DNA from: Daejeonella sp.
GTDB taxonomy: Bacteria; Bacteroidota; Bacteroidia; Sphingobacteriales; Sphingobacteriaceae
NCBI RefSeq assembly: GCF_030695525.1
Contig: NZ_JAUYSS010000037.1
Coordinates: 1 to 52,762, forward strand
Length of the DNA stretch: 52,762 bases
Direction: 5' to 3'
Position numbers and translations under genes: made by a program. A model generated the notes under the pieces. That model did no database searches. It was not told the DNA's origin and saw nothing but the letters and a program-made list of their open reading frames with translations. Each line of letters opens with the position of its first letter. Positions within the stretch are counted from its first letter, which is position 1. Shown in pieces: positions 17,839 to 26,424 of this stretch.

Positions 17839-20800
17839 CTAATCCTGAGGTTCGATCAACGGTAGTTCTATATAAAATATAGTACCAGAATCCGGAACAG
17901 TATCAAATGTGATATTCCCATCAATGTTTTCAATAGCCTGCTTTACGAAGGCAAGTCCAAGTCCTGTACCCGAGCTTTTAGTCGTAAAATTGGGGGTAAA
18001 TATCTTCCTTTCGAGTTCTGTATGCATACCCGTTCCATTATCCTTTATTTCAACACATACAGAACCAGACTTACGATACAATAGAATGTTTATAATACAA
18101 TTTCTTTCATCCGCTTTGGCTTCGATGGAATTTTTAATTAAATTATTAAAACATCTTAAAATTTGATCCCTGTCTGCCTGGACTATAATATCCCTCCCCG
18201 CCGTATTTTCAAAATTAATGGTTGTATTTTCAGATTGCCTGTAAAGTATAATGGATTGCTCTATTATTTCATTCAGATTTACCTGCTCTAACTTAGTTTC
18301 GGGCATTTTAGCGAAATTGGAGAACTCAGATGCTATATGCGAAAGACTTTCTATCTGTTCAATAAATGATTTCGTGAAACGCTCAAATTTAGCCTCAAAT
18401 TTTGGGTCATTCTCCTTCCAGGATTTTTCCAATAGTTGAACCCCAAGTTTTAATGGGGTTAGCGGATTTTTGATTTCATGGGCAACCTGCTTGGCCATTT
18501 CACGCCAGGCCGACTCACGCTCTGAACGTGCAAGTTTTTGAGCACTTTCATCAAGAGCAGATATCATCGTATTGTACTCGCTGATCAGATTACCGATCTC
18601 GTCATTCCGTTTCCAATTGATGTGTTCATTCTTAGCTCCAATTTTAGTATCGCGAAGAAGTTTTTGTATCAATGTCAGCGGACTGGTGATGCGACTAGCA
18701 ACAAAAACAGCAAAAAAACCAATGGCCACAAAAACCAGGGCATAAACATTAATCAGGGCATTCAGAAATATGCCAATCCGATCCTGATAATCTTTTTCAT
18801 TCGAAAAATAGGGTAAACCCAAATAAGCAATAACCTCACTTTTATTGTTGCGCAGGGGTACATAGGCCGAAATAAACGACAGGTTACCAATTTGCTCCCT
18901 GTTTATAAATTCTGATTTCTGTAATCTGTTTAAATATAAATATGCTAAAGCATTCATCCGGGGGGCAATTAAGCCATTCTCATAAATCTTAGGTTGAGTA
19001 GAATGCAGGAGTTCCCCATTCAGATCGAACAAATTCAGATCTACACCATTCAAATCAGCTAAGCTATTGAAGGCAACTTCTGCCTGCTCATCAGGAGTGG
19101 GCATCCCCATACTCACAATTTGCTTATTAATACCTGAAGAGATTTTTGCCACCTTATCCAGTACTGTATTTTCCTGCTGATCTCTATATTGCTGACTAAT
19201 GTTTAAGAAAGTAATTATACCGGTTAACACAAGCGTAATCACAACTGCAGATACCATGGATAGTTGTATCCTCGTTTTATACAGCATTCTATTGGATGAG
19301 ATCAGCAACCTCCACCTGAAATTCCGGAAACTGATATTATAATTTTGAAAACTGTTCCATAATAATTGTAAAACATATATTAAACCGGAAAAAAATAAAA
19401 GGATTAAAAAAATAAACGAAACGGAAGCAAGCTGAGTAAAGAGACTGTTAACTTCACGGCTAACAACTACAAGCTTACGCGGGTTTGGTTGAAAGACCAG
19501 ATGATTATATTGGCGGCCATTATCATAATTATTGACATAAATATATTCCCTGTTCTTCCCGCGGAATTCAGTATTTACCAGATTATAAACATAACTCCCA
19601 TGCTGGTTTAATAAGCGTCCATCACTATAATAAGCAAAGGAATAATTGTTTAGCTGAAGGTCTTCCTTAATTTTTCCATCAATCAGAAGCTCAGGGAATA
19701 CCCCAACTTCATTCAGCCGCTTGGAATTGAGTTGTAAAACCAGGGTTCCTAACTTGTTATTATCTTCAATGATAGGCAATATGGCAAAGTATTGCTTAAA
19801 TCCAAACGTGTTATTTCTCTGGTAAAAATATTCTGATACTTTTACCGAACCACTCAGAACCAGATTTTTGAAATTAGAAAGCGGAATACCCCTATCTCCC
19901 TGAAAGAACTCGTCTTTTTCATTGTATTCAAAGCTCTCAAAGTCATACCTGGATAAATAACCGGCCATATATAATTTTGTGAGCCTGTTACTTAAGGCAC
20001 TGTGACTTGACAAAGGATCCTGAAAATAATCTGCAACAAATTTATCCCTGACGATTTCCTGTTCCAGATTATAGAACAATAGAATGGCATTGGGATCGAC
20101 AGATGATTCCAGTTTCCCTGCCAAAATCTTACGACTTTCCTGCTCTTTAACAAACTGAAAATTCGATAATTTCAAGGAGCCAATGAGGGCGAATATCAAT
20201 ATACAAACAACAAGAGTGCCCCCCTTAATCTTCCCTTCTGAATTAAAATAGGCTTTACCTGCAAGAAAGAGCATCAGAGCAAATAGTAGATAATATATGG
20301 AAAACTCAGTGAAAAAATGATATATAATAGCTAGTAACAAGGCTACTATAAAAGTGATGAGCCGTTCTTTTGCATTGATATTCAATCTGGAAATTAAATC
20401 AAAAGAGAATGATATGATCAGATATAGATTCAGGATAGCAAAACAGAAAATCAGAAATCCAAACCAGCTCAACCAGGTAGAATTAAGAACATTGCTTACA
20501 TCAAAGTTGATATTCGAATTAGTTACCAGTCCGTTAAAAAGGTAATCGATAACATAGGCACTAATGCAAATGAACAGGCCTGTTAAAAACAACAAAAAAT
20601 AGCTGACTGGCTTGCTGAGATCAGAAAACGAAGTCAAAATATTATTACGGTAAGAGTAAATAAATACAAATACCCATGTAAAACATATAATATTTAGAAA
20701 AAAATCCCCTATAGAAGGAAAGAAATAGCTAGAAGCGTAATGCTTCGGATTAAAAAGTTCAATATCGAAATACTGGCTAAACCATTGGTATTGAAGATCA

Positions 20801-21567
20801 ATTAACCTGAAAGCGAGAACTGAACTAAATAATAAAATAACAGCATAGCCAACATAACCTCTATCCGCAATAGAAATACAAAGGTGTGTTAAAGATATTA
20901 GTGCAAAAATAAGGGCTAATACCCACATCCATATCTCAAGATAACTGTAAAATGAATTTGATACCGGTGTTCTGAGCTTTACAGAAAATAAATATTTACC
21001 GCTCAGATTGCGGATATTAAACACCTCCTTATCATTCAAACTGGCTATGTCTAATGTGTTTGAGGATAACAGGTCTGGTGAAAAGCTATTCCTCAAATAT
21101 TCATTCTGATAGGGATAATCAGCCATAATTGGAATATAGCAAATAACAGAAAAGTTTCCCCAGGTCCTTTTTATAGCTTCATAATATCCATTTTTCCAAT
21201 TGATAAATGTGATACCTTCCCTAAGCAGGCTATCAGTTTCTAAAACGATACGGATCCCACTCCAAAAACTGAGTTTACCATTTTCAAAGGTCTCGATATA
21301 AATATCTTCCTTTTCACTGAACTCAGAAATGATAAATTGAGCCCATTCTCCATTGCTATTGATATTTTTCAGGGAGTCACGGATGGCTGAATTATTCAGT
21401 AACTGATCAACTAACTTTTCTTTCCTGTGAAGACGCCGTTCGACTTTCCGGGCTTCCAGACTAAGCACCTCATCATCCTGAATAGTATAATTTATGGTTA
21501 AAGCAGTGCATGCAAAGCCAATGGCTAGCAAAAAGAGAAGTAGCCGAATTTTCAAATTTCCGCTCAA
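17839..21567 (-). CDS. Very large NtrY-like membrane sensor histidine kinase
   Basis: The 1242-aa protein starts at a TTG (21567; a second TTG at 21555 is the only close alternative, as a stop lies three codons upstream). Residues 1-25 form a membrane helix, about 26-205 an extracytoplasmic domain, about 205-460 a block of several membrane helices, about 480-720 a second sensor region, and about 730-970 further helices around a third one. HAMP follows (about 970-1020), then the kinase core: phospho-acceptor His1030 in AHEIKNPLTPLKL, N-box NLIKNSIEA, DNGTGM and GTGLGLAFVKQAIE. The H-box form is that of NtrY. No response regulator is adjacent. It follows fabD by 72 bp on the same strand. The signal sensed is unknown. 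Confidence 0.88.
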   Translation of the reverse strand: MSGNLKIRLLLFLLAIGFACTALTINYTIQDDEVLSLEARKVERRLHRKEKLVDQLLNNSAIRDSLKNINSNGEWAQFIISEFSEKEDIYIETFENGKLSFWSGIRIVLETDSLLREGITFINWKNGYYEAIKRTWGNFSVICYIPIMADYPYQNEYLRNSFSPDLLSSNTLDIASLNDKEVFNIRNLSGKYLFSVKLRTPVSNSFYSYLEIWMWVLALIFALISLTHLCISIADRGYVGYAVILLFSSVLAFRLIDLQYQWFSQYFDIELFNPKHYASSYFFPSIGDFFLNIICFTWVFVFIYSYRNNILTSFSDLSKPVSYFLLFLTGLFICISAYVIDYLFNGLVTNSNINFDVSNVLNSTWLSWFGFLIFCFAILNLYLIISFSFDLISRLNINAKERLITFIVALLLAIIYHFFTEFSIYYLLFALMLFLAGKAYFNSEGKIKGGTLVVCILIFALIGSLKLSNFQFVKEQESRKILAGKLESSVDPNAILLFYNLEQEIVRDKFVADYFQDPLSSHSALSNRLTKLYMAGYLSRYDFESFEYNEKDEFFQGDRGIPLSNFKNLVLSGSVKVSEYFYQRNNTFGFKQYFAILPIIEDNNKLGTLVLQLNSKRLNEVGVFPELLIDGKIKEDLQLNNYSFAYYSDGRLLNQHGSYVYNLVNTEFRGKNREYIYVNNYDNGRQYNHLVFQPNPRKLVVVSREVNSLFTQLASVSFIFLILLFFSGLIYVLQLLWNSFQNYNISFRNFRWRLLISSNRMLYKTRIQLSMVSAVVITLVLTGIITFLNISQQYRDQQENTVLDKVAKISSGINKQIVSMGMPTPDEQAEVAFNSLADLNGVDLNLFDLNGELLHSTQPKIYENGLIAPRMNALAYLYLNRLQKSEFINREQIGNLSFISAYVPLRNNKSEVIAYLGLPYFSNEKDYQDRIGIFLNALINVYALVFVAIGFFAVFVASRITSPLTLIQKLLRDTKIGAKNEHINWKRNDEIGNLISEYNTMISALDESAQKLARSERESAWREMAKQVAHEIKNPLTPLKLGVQLLEKSWKENDPKFEAKFERFTKSFIEQIESLSHIASEFSNFAKMPETKLEQVNLNEIIEQSIILYRQSENTTINFENTAGRDIIVQADRDQILRCFNNLIKNSIEAKADERNCIINILLYRKSGSVCVEIKDNGTGMHTELERKIFTPNFTTKSSGTGLGLAFVKQAIENIDGNITFDTVPDSGTIFYIELPLIEPQD

Positions 21568-21639
21568 AACGTTGTATTATTAAGGAAGGTAAAATATTTG
21601 TTGAACAAAAATCAAGCCCCTTCTGGGAAATTTAAACGA

Positions 21640-22527
21640 TTAGTTTAATAATTCCGCGCTAAATGCAGGTATACTCCGATCTACCTTCTTTACCAGACCC
21701 TGCAATACACTTCCTGGACCCACTTCAGTAAATGAAGTTGCTCCATCATGGAGCATTTTTTCAATAGTTTGTGTCCAGCGTACGGCTCCGGTTAACTGTG
21801 AAATCAAATTATGTTTAATATTGGCTACATCAGTGTATGGTTTTGCGTCAATGTTCTGATATATAGGACAAATCGGTTCATTAAATTCTGTATTCTCAAT
21901 TGCTGATTGTAGTTCAACACGTGCAAGCTCCATTAAAGGGGAATGAAAGGCACCCCCAACATTCAACTTAATGGCTCTCTTTGCTCCGGCCTGCATTAAT
22001 AATTCGCAAGCCCTGTCAATTCCCTCTATTGATCCTGAAATAACCAACTGACCAGGACAATTATAGTTGGCAGGGACGACCACATCACTGATTCGCGCAC
22101 AAATATCTTCAACCGTATAATCATCTAGCCCCAGGATTGCCGCCATAGTAGAGGGTCTGATCTCACAAGCCTTTTGCATTGCATTAGCTCGGGCACTTAC
22201 CAATCGTAAACCATCTTCAAATGATAAAGCCCGGGCAGATACCAGTGCAGAAAATTCACCCAGCGAATGGCCTGCAACCATGTCGGGCTGGAATTCACTT
22301 TTCAGTTCTTTAGCAAGAATAACAGAATGCAGAAATATGGCAGGCTGTGTTACATTGGTCTGCTTCAGTTCTTCATCATTACCTTCAAACATAATATCCG
22401 TAATCCTGAACCCAAGGATCTCATTTGCACTTTCGAATAAATTTCTGGCCGCTTCAGAATGATTGTAAAGATCCTTACCCATCTCTGGAAACTGGGCACC
22501 CTGTCCCGGAAAAATATATGATTTCAT
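21640..22527 (-). CDS. fabD: Malonyl-CoA:ACP transacylase
   Basis: FabD moves malonyl groups from CoA to acyl carrier protein at the start of fatty-acid elongation. Visible motifs are the N-terminal YIFPGQGAQ, the nucleophile serine in AGHSLGEFSAL, the catalytic histidine in GGAFHSPLM, and the C-terminal EVGPGSVLQGLVKK. The frame opens eight codons earlier at 22551, but the ATG at 22527 places the conserved KSYIFPGQG start as in other FabD proteins (295 aa). It lies 57 bp downstream of folE on the same strand. Confidence 0.93.
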   Translation of the reverse strand: MKSYIFPGQGAQFPEMGKDLYNHSEAARNLFESANEILGFRITDIMFEGNDEELKQTNVTQPAIFLHSVILAKELKSEFQPDMVAGHSLGEFSALVSARALSFEDGLRLVSARANAMQKACEIRPSTMAAILGLDDYTVEDICARISDVVVPANYNCPGQLVISGSIEGIDRACELLMQAGAKRAIKLNVGGAFHSPLMELARVELQSAIENTEFNEPICPIYQNIDAKPYTDVANIKHNLISQLTGAVRWTQTIEKMLHDGATSFTEVGPGSVLQGLVKKVDRSIPAFSAELLN

Positions 22528-22584
22528 ATTTGATAAAGCCCTTTCAGGCAATTTGTTTAAAATATTTCTATTAACTAAACTTTT

Positions 22585-23220
22585 TTAACTTAAACTTGCA
22601 GTAATAAGCCTCAAAAATTCTGAACGTGTAGTTTCATTCACAAATGCCCCTGTAAATGCAGATGTAGTAGTAACCGAATTCTGCTTTTGTATACCTCTCA
22701 TCGACATACAGAGATGCTTACATTCTATCACAACTGCTACACCTGCCGGATTAAGAGTATCCTGAATACAATCACGGATTTCATTCGTTAATCGCTCCTG
22801 AACCTGTAAACGACGTGCAAATGCATCTACCACCCTCGGAATTTTACTAAGACCCACAATATGGCCATTGGGAATATAGGCAATATGAGCCTTGCCAAAA
22901 AAGGGCAGCATATGATGTTCGCACATTGAAAATACTTCAATATCCTTTACCACTACCATTTGGCTATAATCCTCCTTAAACATTGCGCTGCGCAAAATTA
23001 CTTCAGGTTTTGCATCATAACCATGTGTGAGAAACTGAAGGGCTTTTGCGACCCGAATGGGGGTTTGCAGCAGTCCTTCACGGTCCGGATCTTCTCCGAG
23101 GTCGGCTAAAATTCCCTTATAATGTGATGCAATCCTTTGAATCTTATCCTGATCGTAACTATCAATCTTGACATATCCGTCAATCTTATCAATCTCTGTA
23201 TTATTACTTTTTATACCCAT
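22585..23220 (-). CDS. folE: GTP cyclohydrolase I
   Basis: FolE opens GTP to 7,8-dihydroneopterin triphosphate, the entry to folate and other pterins. The zinc and active-site motifs are present: [19 protein letters not shown] (Cys, His, His) and [11 protein letters not shown] with the second cysteine, plus [20 protein letters not shown]. The length of 211 aa is typical of type IA enzymes. It follows the PTPS/QueD-family gene by 25 bp, so both pterin genes share one operon with fabD behind them. Confidence 0.95.
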   Translation of the reverse strand: MGIKSNNTEIDKIDGYVKIDSYDQDKIQRIASHYKGILADLGEDPDREGLLQTPIRVAKALQFLTHGYDAKPEVILRSAMFKEDYSQMVVVKDIEVFSMCEHHMLPFFGKAHIAYIPNGHIVGLSKIPRVVDAFARRLQVQERLTNEIRDCIQDTLNPAGVAVVIECKHLCMSMRGIQKQNSVTTTSAFTGAFVNETTRSEFLRLITASLS

Positions 23221-23245
23221 ATTTTTGGCTTCAATTCCGTCAATA

Positions 23246-23656
23246 TTATCCGAAATACTCTACAAAATTATTTTCTGTTTCAAATAATTTTATTGAATGC
23301 AAAATAGCTCCCTGGGTTTCTACATGAGGTTTAAGAACCTCAAAAATCGTAACAGCAAGAACCTCCGTTGAAGCCATTTTACCCTTCATAAAATCAACAT
23401 CAAGATTGATGTTTTTATGATCCAATACATCAGTGATGTATACAGTGATGATTTTTTTTAATTCTTTCAGGTCAATCACAAAACCTGTCTCAGGGTTGAT
23501 TTCTCCCTTTACTGTGACGAACAGTTCGTAATTGTGACCGTGCCAGTTTGGGTTGGAACATTTTCCAAATATTTCCAGATTTTGTTCCTCACTCCATTCT
23601 TCCCTGAATAGCTTGTGTGCAGCATTAAATCGTTCCCTGCGGGTAATATATATCAT
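23246..23656 (-). CDS. 6-pyruvoyl-tetrahydropterin synthase / 6-carboxytetrahydropterin synthase family
   Basis: The enzyme uses dihydroneopterin triphosphate, the FolE product. Zinc ligands are His in FNAAHKL and two in HGHNY; the catalytic cysteine is in GKCSN, the Asp-His pair in LDHKN and the glutamate in LFETENN. The stretches [27 protein letters not shown] and [10 protein letters not shown] are closer to animal-type PTPS (biopterin pathway) than to the short bacterial QueD proteins, as far as memory allows. The start at 23656 is favoured over 23677 because the latter lies inside the -7 promoter element. No queC, queE or sepiapterin reductase gene is nearby, so biopterin and queuosine roles stay open. 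Confidence 0.88.
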   Translation of the reverse strand: MIYITRRERFNAAHKLFREEWSEEQNLEIFGKCSNPNWHGHNYELFVTVKGEINPETGFVIDLKELKKIITVYITDVLDHKNINLDVDFMKGKMASTEVLAVTIFEVLKPHVETQGAILHSIKLFETENNFVEYFG

Positions 23657-23674
23657 TTTCAGCAAATTAAAATG

Positions 23675-23710
23675 CAAATATACTTAAACTAAAAATGCCT
23701 AAAGGACAAA
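23675..23710 (-). promoter_or_regulatory. Promoter of the pterin-fabD operon
   Basis: On the minus strand TTTG (23710-23707) is followed after 24 bp by TATATTTG (23682-23675). The predicted transcript starts near 23669, about 13 nt before the ATG at 23656. The spacer is slightly longer than usual. Confidence 0.5.
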
Positions 23711-23736
23711 TTAAGCTAATTGCGTAACTTCGCTTG

Positions 23737-24381
23737 ATGAATATACTTCTTGTAGCCGCCACTCAGGCCGAGATTAATCCATTTCTGCTTCATCATGGAT
23801 TCCAGGAGTTTCCGGTCAGGGAAAAAACAATTGGCGAATATCAAGTTAGCATTCTGATCAGCGGTATTGGAATGGTCGCTACAGCCTTTGCCATGGGTAA
23901 GCATTGCGCTGAGAAAACATACGATCTTGCAATAAATGCAGGCATTGCAGGTAGTTTCGATCCAACAATTCTGCCGGGTGATTTATGCCGGGTATCAGGA
24001 GATATCCTTGCAGAATTCGGTGCCGAAGACGGTACTGATTTTCTAAATGCTGAGGCTATTGGTTTGGGCAAAAGCCTGTTTTATGCGGCTTCTTTAGACG
24101 GGTTTCCCAAATATAATCAACTAAAAAAAGTTAGAGCAGTAACCGTAAATAAGGTTCATGGGAATGAAAAGTCAATCGCTGAATTTGTCGAAAGGTTTCA
24201 TCCCCAGATTGAAACAATGGAAGGAGCTGCATTTTTTTATTCCTGCGAACAAGCCGGTATTCCAGGGATACAGATCCGGGCAATATCAAATATTGTGGAA
24301 CGCCGAAACAGGGAGAACTGGCAAATTGAACACGCAATAAAAAACCTGAACGATACCCTTATTCAACTTTTCAACGCATGA
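23737..24381 (+). CDS. mqnB: Futalosine hydrolase
   Basis: MqnB removes hypoxanthine from futalosine in the alternative menaquinone pathway. The protein has the nucleosidase fold shared with MTA/SAH nucleosidase: start MNILLVAATQAEINPF, LISGIGMVATAFAMGKH, INAGIAGSFDP, the catalytic region ETMEGAAFFYSCEQAG and IRAISNIVERRNRENW. A TTG codon precedes the chosen ATG (23737). Its stop overlaps the mqnD start by four bases (ATGA), which indicates translational coupling and makes the futalosine assignment safe against MTA nucleosidase. It is divergent from the pterin operon. Confidence 0.93.
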   Translation: MNILLVAATQAEINPFLLHHGFQEFPVREKTIGEYQVSILISGIGMVATAFAMGKHCAEKTYDLAINAGIAGSFDPTILPGDLCRVSGDILAEFGAEDGTDFLNAEAIGLGKSLFYAASLDGFPKYNQLKKVRAVTVNKVHGNEKSIAEFVERFHPQIETMEGAAFFYSCEQAGIPGIQIRAISNIVERRNRENWQIEHAIKNLNDTLIQLFNA

Positions 24382-25358
24382 AACTGAGCCTCGGATTTTC
24401 ACCCTGCCCTAACGATACCTTCATTTTTGATGCGATGATCCATCAAAAGATCGATACCGAAGGACTCAGCTTTGAGGTAATCTTTGATGATGTTGAAACT
24501 CTCAACCAAAAAGCTTTCAGAGCTGAACTTGATATTACCAAACTGAGTTATCATGCCTATGCATACCTGACTGAAAAATATGTTTTGCTTCATGCAGGCA
24601 GCGCACTTGGTTTCGGGGTAGGCCCATTGTTAATTTGCAATAATGAAGACTATATTTCTACTGATAGTTTGGCAAGTCTCAGACCTCAGACTTCAGGCAT
24701 CAGACCTCAAACTTCAGACCTCAGACCTCAGACCTCAGACATCAGACCTCAGACATCAGACTTCAGACATCAGACTTCAGACCTCAGACATCAGACTTCA
24801 GACCTCAAATCACAGACCTCAGACCCCAGCATAGGTATACCCGGAAAGTACACAACAGCTAACTTCCTACTGAGTCTGGCCTTACCGGAGGCAAAAAATA
24901 AAATTGAAATGAAATTTTTTGAGATTGAATCCGCCTTATTGAATCATCAGATCGATATGGGTGTGATCATCCATGAAAATCGTTTCACCTATCAGGAGAA
25001 AGGCCTCAAAAAGATTATCGATCTGGGTGAGTTTTGGGAGAATCTGACCAAAGGTCCTATTCCATTAGGGGGTATTATGATCAAAAGGGATCTTCCGGAA
25101 GAAATAAAACAAAAAGTGAACCGCATCATTCGGCGAAGCGTTGAATATGCATTTGATCACCCCGAATCGGGAATGGATTTTATCTGCTCACTTTCTCAGG
25201 AAATGAGTTTGGAAGTCATTAAAAAACATATTGATTTATACGTCAATAAATTTTCCATTGATTTGGGTGAAGCAGGAAGAAAAGCCGTTGAAACCTTTTT
25301 TAAGGAGGCCCATAAAGCCGGTATCATCCCCGAAACGAAACAAAACTTATTCTTATAA
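24378..25358 (+). CDS. mqnD: 1,4-dihydroxy-6-naphthoate synthase with an inserted heptapeptide-repeat loop
   Basis: MqnD converts cyclic dehypoxanthinyl futalosine to 1,4-dihydroxy-6-naphthoate. The periplasmic-binding-protein-like fold is clear: SLGFSPCPNDTFIFDAMIH, ITKLSYHAYAYL, GVGPLLI, then IPGKYTTANFLLSLALP and MGVIIHENRFTY. Residues about 101-150 are an extra stretch of heptads of the form QTSDLRP, encoded by a 21-unit heptanucleotide array just before the IPGKYTTA motif. Without it the protein would be about 277 aa, the normal size. The array is a multiple of three in length, so the frame is intact, and the site is a likely surface loop. Whether activity is kept cannot be judged from sequence. 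Confidence 0.92.
   Translation: MKLSLGFSPCPNDTFIFDAMIHQKIDTEGLSFEVIFDDVETLNQKAFRAELDITKLSYHAYAYLTEKYVLLHAGSALGFGVGPLLICNNEDYISTDSLASLRPQTSGIRPQTSDLRPQTSDIRPQTSDFRHQTSDLRHQTSDLKSQTSDPSIGIPGKYTTANFLLSLALPEAKNKIEMKFFEIESALLNHQIDMGVIIHENRFTYQEKGLKKIIDLGEFWENLTKGPIPLGGIMIKRDLPEEIKQKVNRIIRRSVEYAFDHPESGMDFICSLSQEMSLEVIKKHIDLYVNKFSIDLGEAGRKAVETFFKEAHKAGIIPETKQNLFL
24680..24826 (+). repeat. Heptanucleotide tandem array inside mqnD (21 units)
   Basis: Twenty-one consecutive 7-bp units of the form CAGACNT (mostly CAGACCT, CAGACTT or CAGACAT) occupy 147 bp. Variants are CAGGCAT, CAAACTT (24708), CAAATCA (24806) and CAGACCC (last). No stop codon arises in any frame. As 7 is not a multiple of 3, gain or loss of a single unit would shift the mqnD frame; changes by three units would not. 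Confidence 0.95.
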
Positions 25359-25385
25359 TTGTAGAAATAGACTTAAACAGTTAGT

Positions 25386-26351
25386 ATGATCATTATTACA
25401 GGCGCAGCAGGATTTATCGGAAGTTGTTTGGTTCAAAAATTAAACGATGAAGGTTTTTATGACCTGGTGCTGGTGGATGATTTTTCCAGTGAGATCAAGA
25501 ATAAAAATTTTGAGGTTAAACGCTATTCCAAAAAAGTAGAAAGGGAGGTCTTTGCAGAATGGCTGCAAGAAAACCATTTACATGTACAGTTTGTATTTCA
25601 TATTGGCGCCCGTACTGACACTACCGAAATGGATGTTAATCTCTTCAATCAGTTGAACCTCGATTATACCAAAACCATCTGGAACATCTGCACTGAATTT
25701 GGCCTTCCGCTCGTTTACGCTTCATCAGCAGCTACCTACGGATTAGGGGAACATGGCTATGATGATGATGAATCAAAGATTCCAATGCTGAATCCCCTGA
25801 ACCCCTACGGTGAATCCAAAAATGACTTCGATATCTGGGCATTAAAGCAGGAGAAGAAACCTTATTTCTGGGCAGGACTGAAGTTTTTCAATGTGTATGG
25901 GCCTAATGAATATCATAAAGGACGCATGGCCTCCGTGATTTTCCATACTTTCAATCAGATCAAAAAAACAGGGGCTATGAAATTATTCAAGTCACATAAT
26001 CACAATTTTAAAGATGGCGAACAAATGCGCGATTTTGTTTACATCAAAGATGTAGTCAATGTTTTATATTTTCTGATGCACCACCGTAAAGATTCGGGAA
26101 TTTATAACCTGGGTACAGGTAAAGCAAGAACATTCCTTGATCTTGCAACAAAAACCTTCGAGGCAATGGATGCACCCCTCTCCATCTCATTTGTTCCCAC
26201 ACCTGAGGACATCCGTGAAAAGTATCAGTATTTTACAGAGGCAAGTATGGAAAAGCTGAGGTCTATTGGTTATAGCCTTGATTTTTATAGTTTGGAAGAA
26301 GGTGTTGAGGATTATGTTAAAAATTATCTGGTGCCGAACAAATATTTATAA
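25386..26351 (+). CDS. hldD: ADP-L-glycero-D-manno-heptose 6-epimerase
   Basis: HldD epimerises ADP-D-glycero-manno-heptose to the L,D form for the lipopolysaccharide inner core. It is an extended short-chain dehydrogenase with NAD(P)-binding TGAAGFIGS, the family-specific FHIGARTDTTE, catalytic SSAATYG and NPYGESK (Tyr, Lys), and FFNVYGPNEYHKGRMASVI typical of HldD. The length (321 aa) is normal. It starts 27 bp after mqnD and is followed 12 bp past its stop by a REP hairpin that may end the transcript. Confidence 0.93.
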   Translation: MIIITGAAGFIGSCLVQKLNDEGFYDLVLVDDFSSEIKNKNFEVKRYSKKVEREVFAEWLQENHLHVQFVFHIGARTDTTEMDVNLFNQLNLDYTKTIWNICTEFGLPLVYASSAATYGLGEHGYDDDESKIPMLNPLNPYGESKNDFDIWALKQEKKPYFWAGLKFFNVYGPNEYHKGRMASVIFHTFNQIKKTGAMKLFKSHNHNFKDGEQMRDFVYIKDVVNVLYFLMHHRKDSGIYNLGTGKARTFLDLATKTFEAMDAPLSISFVPTPEDIREKYQYFTEASMEKLRSIGYSLDFYSLEEGVEDYVKNYLVPNKYL

Positions 26352-26362
26352 GTCCATTCCTG

Positions 26363-26424
26363 TCCGTAGAGTTAGCGCAGAGTCTCTACGGATTATCAAA
26401 TATTGAGGAGTCTTCAGACTCCTC
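26363..26424. repeat. REP element 1 (two hairpins)
   Basis: TCCGTAGAG at 26363 pairs with CTCTACGGA at 26384, and GAGGAGTCT pairs with AGACTCCTC at 26405-26424. The same order of two hairpins, joined by the same ATTGTC/ATTATCAAATATT-like linker, recurs at 28476-28537. The second hairpin overlaps the RAYT stop codon. Confidence 0.85.

Noticed and set aside
23246-23656. Firm naming of the pterin gene as queD
   Set aside because: The motifs look nearer to PTPS and no queuosine gene is adjacent, so the symbol was left open.
23725-23732. TAACTTCG as a -7 element for mqnB
   Set aside because: It has one mismatch, no -33 partner, and lies so close to the ATG that the transcript would be leaderless at best.
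24680-24826. Tandem array considered as a CRISPR-like array
   Set aside because: Units are 7 bp and contiguous, with no spacers and no cas genes; it is a short tandem repeat in a coding region.
24643-24834. Second open frame over the heptanucleotide array
   Set aside because: The array has no stops in any frame, so this is a by-product; it has no start signal or conserved sequence of its own.
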